Shown here: piece after piece, positions 5,264 through 8,932 of the stretch
Position numbering within the stretch: the stretch's first letter is position 1
Layout of the letters: each line of letters begins with the position of its first letter
Origin: Palsa-872 sp036844615
Lineage (GTDB): Bacteria > Chloroflexota > Dormibacteria > Dormibacterales > Dormibacteraceae
Length of the DNA stretch: 8,932 bases
Assembly (NCBI GenBank): GCA_036844615.1
Contig: DAIUFK010000082.1
Span: 1-8,932 of the forward strand
Direction of reading: 5' to 3'
Notes under the pieces: generated by a model
What the model saw: the letters and a program-made list of their open reading frames with translations, nothing else
Databases searched by the model: none
What the model was told of the DNA's origin: nothing
Program-made: the position numbers and the translations under genes

Positions 5264-6607
5264 GTGCCTCGCCCCATCGTTGCCATCGTGGGCCGTCCCA
5301 ACGTTGGGAAGTCGACGCTTTTCAACCGGATTCTCGGTTGGCGAAAAGCGATAGTAGACCCACAGTCAGGCCTCACCCGGGACCGCCTTTATGGGATCGC
5401 CGAATGGAGCGGGCGCGAGTTCACGGTCGTCGACACGGCAGGCCTCGACCTTGACACGGCCCAGGACGAGTCGAGAGCCGCGATCGAGGCCCAGACCAAG
5501 GTCGCCATCGACCAGGCCCAGGTGATCGTCCTGCTCCTCGACGTCAGGCAGGGGCTCACGCCTGTCGATCGCGAGATAGCGACGCTGCTGCGCCGGTCGG
5601 GCCGGCGGGTTCTAATCGCAGCGAACAAGGCCGACTCGCCAACCGAGCGCGGCTTCGCTCACGAGATGCTCGAGCTTGGTTTTGACTCGCCTCACCTACT
5701 CTCAGCGCAGCACGGCATCGGCGTCGGCGATTTCCTCGATCGAGTCCTCGAGCTACTGCCCCCGGCCGAGGAGGAAGCGCCGGGTGATTCGAAAGCCGAC
5801 AGGCTCGCCATCATGGGCCGGCCGAACGTCGGCAAGTCCTCGCTGCTGAACGCCCTGCTGGGTGATGAGCGCGCGCTGGTCAGTCCCATTGCCGGGACGA
5901 CTCGCGATCCCGTCGATACCGAGCTGATCTTCGACAACATCCCTGTAGTACTCGTCGATACCGCAGGGATCAGGCGCAAGTCGGCACACCGCGATCGCCT
6001 CGAGCGCTACAGCCTGATGCGAGGCATCAACGCGATGGAGCGCGCCGATGTGGTGCTGCTTGTCCTCGAAGCTTCAAGCGGTGTGCTGGCCCAGGACCAA
6101 CACGTAGCGGGCTACGCGCTCGAGGCGGGGAAGGGGCTGGTGATAGTGGTCAACAAGATCGACCTTGTCGAGCCCGCGCAGCGCAAGGCGGCGTATTGGC
6201 AAAAGGAGCTCCTGAAGGATTTCAAGTTCGCGCCCTTTGCGCCGATCGTGACGGTTTCAGCCAAGACGAAGGAGGGCATCGGAGGGCTGATGCCGATCGC
6301 CCTTGATGTGGTCGGTCAGCGGCGCATCAAGATTCCGCCCAACGAGCTCAATCGGCTGCTGCGAGACGCGCTGGACGAGCATCCGCCGCCGAGCTTCAAG
6401 GGCAAGCGCCTGAAGGTTGGCTATGCGACGCAGGCCGGCACCGAAGCGCCGACCATCGTGCTTTTTGTCAACGACGTCGGCCTGCTCCACTTCTCGTACC
6501 GGCGTTACCTGGAGAAGAAGATCCGAGATCGGTTCGGCCTGGCAGGCAACCCGATCAAGCTGGTACTGCGCGGGGACTCGGGTAAACGTGCAGCGGCCAA
6601 GAAGTGA
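5264..6607 (+). CDS. der: Ribosome-assembly GTPase Der (EngA)
   Basis: Essential GTPase with two tandem G domains, needed for maturation of the large ribosomal subunit. The 447-aa product is within the usual family length. G domain 1: P-loop G10-RPNVGKS17, DTAG and NKAD. G domain 2 from about residue 180: P-loop G185-RPNVGKS192, DTAG and NKID, with SAKTKEG as the G5 region. The last roughly 100 residues form the KH-like domain typical of Der (PPNELNRLLRDAL through GNPIKLVLRG) and end in a basic tail, GKRAAAKK. The GTG start is set by MPRPIVAIVGRPNVGKS, the standard N-terminus. It stands 82 nt after the M67 gene with its own probable promoter, so it is likely a separate transcript. Nothing is missing. 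Confidence 0.98.
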   Translation: MPRPIVAIVGRPNVGKSTLFNRILGWRKAIVDPQSGLTRDRLYGIAEWSGREFTVVDTAGLDLDTAQDESRAAIEAQTKVAIDQAQVIVLLLDVRQGLTPVDREIATLLRRSGRRVLIAANKADSPTERGFAHEMLELGFDSPHLLSAQHGIGVGDFLDRVLELLPPAEEEAPGDSKADRLAIMGRPNVGKSSLLNALLGDERALVSPIAGTTRDPVDTELIFDNIPVVLVDTAGIRRKSAHRDRLERYSLMRGINAMERADVVLLVLEASSGVLAQDQHVAGYALEAGKGLVIVVNKIDLVEPAQRKAAYWQKELLKDFKFAPFAPIVTVSAKTKEGIGGLMPIALDVVGQRRIKIPPNELNRLLRDALDEHPPPSFKGKRLKVGYATQAGTEAPTIVLFVNDVGLLHFSYRRYLEKKIRDRFGLAGNPIKLVLRGDSGKRAAAKK

Positions 6608-6621
6608 CGTTCCTGCCTGCC

Positions 6622-6670
6622 TGAACGCCCCCTCCGGCCCTTCGGGCCACCTCCCCGGCGAGCGGGGAGG
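6622..6670 (+). repeat. Double-hairpin REP-like repeat, copy 1
   Basis: This 49-nt element begins 14 nt after the der stop codon. It is built of TGAACGCCCCCTCC, a small hairpin GGCCC-TTC-GGGCC (6636-6648), then ACCTCCCCGGCGAGC and GGGGAGG, in which CCTCCCCG (6650-6657) pairs perfectly with CGGGGAGG (6663-6670) around a 5-nt loop. A second copy in the same orientation follows the histidine kinase. There is no clear T-run, so if it ends transcription it is not by the canonical mechanism; a REP-type intergenic repeat or mRNA 3'-end stabiliser is more likely. Confidence 0.75.
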
Positions 6671-6718
6671 ACACCTATTTACATTTCGATCATCATCCGA
6701 CCACAGGAAGTTGATCGA

Positions 6719-6754
6719 ATGCTGATGTATTGGTTCCCATGGGTAAGCCGGTGA
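6719..6754 (+). CDS. Possible 11-codon leader peptide before the response regulator
   Basis: An ATG at 6719 is preceded by the only good Shine-Dalgarno in this spacer, AGGAAG (6704-6709, 9-nt spacing), and encodes MLMYWFPWVSR before TGA. That TGA overlaps a GTG at 6751 as GTGA, the same overlap used at eno/PLP enzyme and cysM/mec. GTG 6751 is in the frame of the response regulator and would give MTSKVLVVDDED, a normal receiver N-terminus. The peptide is rich in aromatic residues (Y, W, F, W). It is too short to judge by coding statistics and may be chance. Confidence 0.25.
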   Translation: MLMYWFPWVSR

Positions 6755-7440
6755 CCTCCAAGGTTCTCGTTGTCGATGATGAAGATCACATCATCGAGCT
6801 CGCGCGCCTCTACCTCACGCGTGAGGGTTACGAGGTGGAGGGAGTGGGGGACGGGTCGCAGGCGCTGGCCAGGTTCGGCCAGGTGAAACCCGACCTCGTG
6901 GTCCTGGACATCATGCTGCCCGGCGCAGACGGCCTTGCGATCTGCAAGGAGATCCGCAAGCTGAGCCAGGTGCCGATCATCATGCTGACGGCCCGAGATG
7001 AGGTCACCGACAAGGTGGTGGGTCTCGAGGTTGGCGCTGACGATTACCTGACCAAGCCGTTCCACCCCCAGGAGCTCGTCGCTCGGGCCAAGGCGCTGCT
7101 GAGGCGCGCGCGAATCGAGCCTGACGCACCCAAGCTCATCCGGGCGGGCAAGCTCGAGGTCGACCTCGAGCGCCACGAGGTCCGGCACGGCCAGGCCAAG
7201 GTTCAGCTGCGACCCAAGGAGTTCGACCTGCTGGCGCTGCTGTCTCGGCATCCCGGTCGGGTCTTCCAGCGAAGTGAGCTGCTCGACCTCGTGTGGGGCT
7301 ACGACTTTCCCGGCTATACGCGTACGGTGGACGTCCACGTGCAGCAGCTGAGAGAAAAGCTCGCCGCAGCCGGTGTGATCGACCCGAGCATCCAGACCGT
7401 GTGGGGCGTCGGCTACCGGTTGGAGCTGGCCGGCAGCTGA
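6739..7440 (+). CDS. Two-component response regulator, OmpR/PhoB family
   Basis: DNA-binding transcription regulator controlled by phosphorylation from the kinase downstream. Counting from ATG 6739 (233 aa), the receiver domain has the acidic pair D13-D14, phospho-acceptor D57 (VLDIMLPGADG), T84 (MLTAR) and K106 (YLTKPF). The C-terminal winged-helix domain (about residues 135-230) has the RPKEFDLLALL helix, TVDVHVQQLREKL recognition region and the closing GVGYRLE hairpin. Three starts are possible: TTG 6730, ATG 6739 and GTG 6751. None of the first two has a Shine-Dalgarno, while GTG 6751 would be coupled to the candidate leader peptide. A weak TGTATT 7 nt before ATG 6739 could instead give a leaderless start. 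The gene overlaps the kinase by about 40 nt. The regulon cannot be inferred. Confidence 0.95.
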   Translation: MGKPVTSKVLVVDDEDHIIELARLYLTREGYEVEGVGDGSQALARFGQVKPDLVVLDIMLPGADGLAICKEIRKLSQVPIIMLTARDEVTDKVVGLEVGADDYLTKPFHPQELVARAKALLRRARIEPDAPKLIRAGKLEVDLERHEVRHGQAKVQLRPKEFDLLALLSRHPGRVFQRSELLDLVWGYDFPGYTRTVDVHVQQLREKLAAAGVIDPSIQTVWGVGYRLELAGS

Positions 7441-8885
7441 GCCTCCGACTCCGCGTCCTGGCCGCCGCCGCCGGCATCGTCGCCGTCAGCCTCCTGCTGA
7501 GCGGGGCGCTGACGTGGGTCCTCGTGCGCAACCTGGAGTTCCAGAGCGCGCAAGGGCAGCTCGACTTCGCCATCCAGGTCGATCGGGTTTTGGTTCGCCA
7601 CCAGGAGTGCCTGAATCCCCCGGTCTTGGCCACGGGGGAGGGGGCTGCCGGATGCAGGCTTGACGACGCAAGCGATTTTGAAAGCCGCCTCTCGACCCTG
7701 GCGGCGACTTTGAGCGAGGACAGGCTTCTGCTCCTGGATCGACAGCGGAGGGTCGCCTGGGATAGCGGCAACCCGGCCACTGTCGGCCAGATCATTGACG
7801 TGCAGGCCGCCAAGCGCGTCGCGAACGTCGCCGAGGCGCAGCCGACACTGAACGGTGAGCAGTACCTCGCCGCGGCTGTCGCTTTAGCGCCGACGCGCGA
7901 CCCTCTGGGTGCGGCGTTCCTGGTGGTGGCCCGCCCGCGATCGTCGATAACCGCCGCCGCCGCAGGAGAGCTTGTCCCGGTTCTACTGACTGCGGGCGGT
8001 GCCGCTCTACTGGTGGCGATGCTGCTTGTCCTTTTGGTCGGGCGCTCGCTCACCCGCCCTCTGACCCAGCTCGCCGCCGCGGCGGAGGACGTGGCAGCGG
8101 GCAATTACTCCCGGCGCGTGGGCATCCGCGGGGAGGACGAGATTGGGGTGCTTGGGGCGGCTTTCGATCGAATGGCGGAGGCGGTGGAGCGCGCGCGCAA
8201 GGTCCAGCGCGACTTCCTCGCCAACCTGTCGCACGAGCTGAAGACGCCGCTTACCGGTTTGATCGGATTCAGCCAGGCCCTTGTCGATGGCAGTCTCAAG
8301 ACGGTGGCCGAGCGCACGCGCGCGGCCACCATCGTCCACGAGGAGTCGGAGCGCGTCCTGCGCATGGCGCAGGAGTTGCTCGACCTGGCGCGCGTGGAGG
8401 CGGGTTCGATTGCGATGGCCATCGCGCCAGTCGACCTGGCGGGCCAGTTGCAACAGGAGCTGGAGATCGTGAGGCCGCGTGCCGAGGCGCGCTCCCTCGC
8501 CCTGACCCTTGACGTGGCGCATGACATCCCCCCGGTGGCGGCGGACCCTGAACGTCTGCACCAGATCCTCGACAACCTTCTCGACAACGCGGTCAAGTAC
8601 GCACCGGAAGGGTCGACGATCGCAGTCAGCGCGCGCCTCGCCGAGGGAGGGGTTGAGACGGTGGTTTCAAATCCGGTCGGGGACCATCGGCCCGACCCTG
8701 AGAGGATGTTCGACCGCTTCTACCGAGCTGATCCGTCGCGTTCCGCGGCGGGAGGCGTTGGGCTCGGTCTCGCCATCTCTCGCGAGCTCGCGACGGCGAT
8801 GGGTGGGAGGCTGTGGGCCGACCTCGACGAAACTGGCAACCTTCGACTTCACCTGATGCTAACTGCGAAGAGCACTCCTACCTGA
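7401..8885 (+). CDS. Sensor histidine kinase with HAMP domain
   Basis: Membrane sensor kinase partnering the regulator just upstream; 494 aa from the GTG at 7401, which lies inside the regulator gene in another frame and precedes the first membrane helix. Order: short basic N-terminus; membrane helix about 19-41; extracytoplasmic sensor region about 44-190, containing two cysteines (C70, C85); membrane helix about 191-213; HAMP about 215-268; H-box with phospho-acceptor H278 (NLSHELKTPLTG); N-box LDNLLDNAVKYAPEG; F-box MFDRFYRADPSR; G2 box GGVGLGLAI. The G1 box normally reading D-x-G-x-G is degenerate (VSNPVGDHRPDPERMF); an N-x-G form is known in CusS-like kinases, but here the first glycine is also lost. 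The sensor region is not one I recognise. The stop is followed at once by the second repeat copy. Confidence 0.93.
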   Translation: MGRRLPVGAGRQLSLRLRVLAAAAGIVAVSLLLSGALTWVLVRNLEFQSAQGQLDFAIQVDRVLVRHQECLNPPVLATGEGAAGCRLDDASDFESRLSTLAATLSEDRLLLLDRQRRVAWDSGNPATVGQIIDVQAAKRVANVAEAQPTLNGEQYLAAAVALAPTRDPLGAAFLVVARPRSSITAAAAGELVPVLLTAGGAALLVAMLLVLLVGRSLTRPLTQLAAAAEDVAAGNYSRRVGIRGEDEIGVLGAAFDRMAEAVERARKVQRDFLANLSHELKTPLTGLIGFSQALVDGSLKTVAERTRAATIVHEESERVLRMAQELLDLARVEAGSIAMAIAPVDLAGQLQQELEIVRPRAEARSLALTLDVAHDIPPVAADPERLHQILDNLLDNAVKYAPEGSTIAVSARLAEGGVETVVSNPVGDHRPDPERMFDRFYRADPSRSAAGGVGLGLAISRELATAMGGRLWADLDETGNLRLHLMLTAKSTPT

Positions 8886-8886
8886 T

Positions 8887-8932
8887 TGAACGTCCCCTCC
8901 GGCGGGCACGGCCCGCCACCTCCCCGGCGAGC
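8887..8932 (+). repeat. Double-hairpin REP-like repeat, copy 2 (cut by window end)
   Basis: Starts 1 nt after the kinase stop. TGAACGTCCCCTCC matches copy 1 at 13 of 14 bases, and ACCTCCCCGGCGAGC (8918-8932) matches at all 15. Between them the stem sequence differs but pairing is kept and lengthened: GGCGGGC-ACG-GCCCGCC (7-bp stem, 3-nt loop). The second hairpin is cut off by the end of the window before its GGGGAGG arm. Confidence 0.75.

Noticed and set aside
6636..6670. Intrinsic terminator after der
   Set aside because: The hairpins are strong but no T-run follows the stem (ACACCTATTTACATTT), and the same structure recurs after the kinase as a conserved repeat, so a repeat call fits better.
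7136..8104. 322-codon minus-strand open frame across the regulator/kinase junction
   Set aside because: Low-complexity Ser/Arg/Ala translation opposite two well-supported genes; no motif or ribosome site supports it.

Overview
This 8.9-kb window of GC-rich bacterial DNA is fully packed with genes, all on the + strand. It looks like a housekeeping region of a high-GC soil-type bacterium. Very tight spacing, frequent GTG starts, GTGA stop/start overlaps, several likely leaderless starts and a CysM plus JAMM-peptidase pair point to the Terrabacteria side (Actinobacteriota, Dormibacterota or Chloroflexota-like). That placement is inference; there is no rRNA or other phylogenetic marker here. I see no transposase, phage gene, CRISPR array, tRNA or rRNA.

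Layout. (1) Positions 1-1041: a membrane-anchored S11 D-Ala-D-Ala carboxypeptidase whose N-terminal anchor is encoded in frame but has no ordinary start codon. (2) 1061-3741: enolase, a Cys/Met-metabolism PLP enzyme (cystathionine gamma-synthase/lyase family) and an 80-aa three-helix membrane protein, joined by a 4-nt overlap and then a zero-gap junction. (3) 3845-5181: a CysM-like cysteine synthase overlapping by 4 nt an M67 (JAMM) metallopeptidase of the Mec+ type. (4) 5264-6607: the double GTPase Der. (5) 6739-8885: an OmpR-type response regulator and its sensor histidine kinase, overlapping by about 40 nt. The space after der and the space after the kinase each hold a copy of the same GC-rich double-hairpin repeat, so the two-component operon is bracketed by the repeat.

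How the genes fit together. The middle of the window is sulfur amino-acid metabolism. The CysM plus JAMM pair resembles the mycobacterial route in which cysteine is built on a sulfur-carrier protein (CysO) and released by Mec+, but no carrier gene lies here. The PLP enzyme upstream could interconvert cysteine and homocysteine. Enolase, Der and the carboxypeptidase are core glycolysis, ribosome-assembly and cell-wall functions. The two-component system is complete, but its signal and targets cannot be read from sequence.

Points most worth a second look: the carrier-less CysM/Mec+ pair, the paired repeats around the two-component operon, TAnnnT-like boxes 6-8 nt before SD-less start codons (eno, cysM, der), a possible 11-codon leader peptide coupled to the response regulator, and the missing start codon of the carboxypeptidase.
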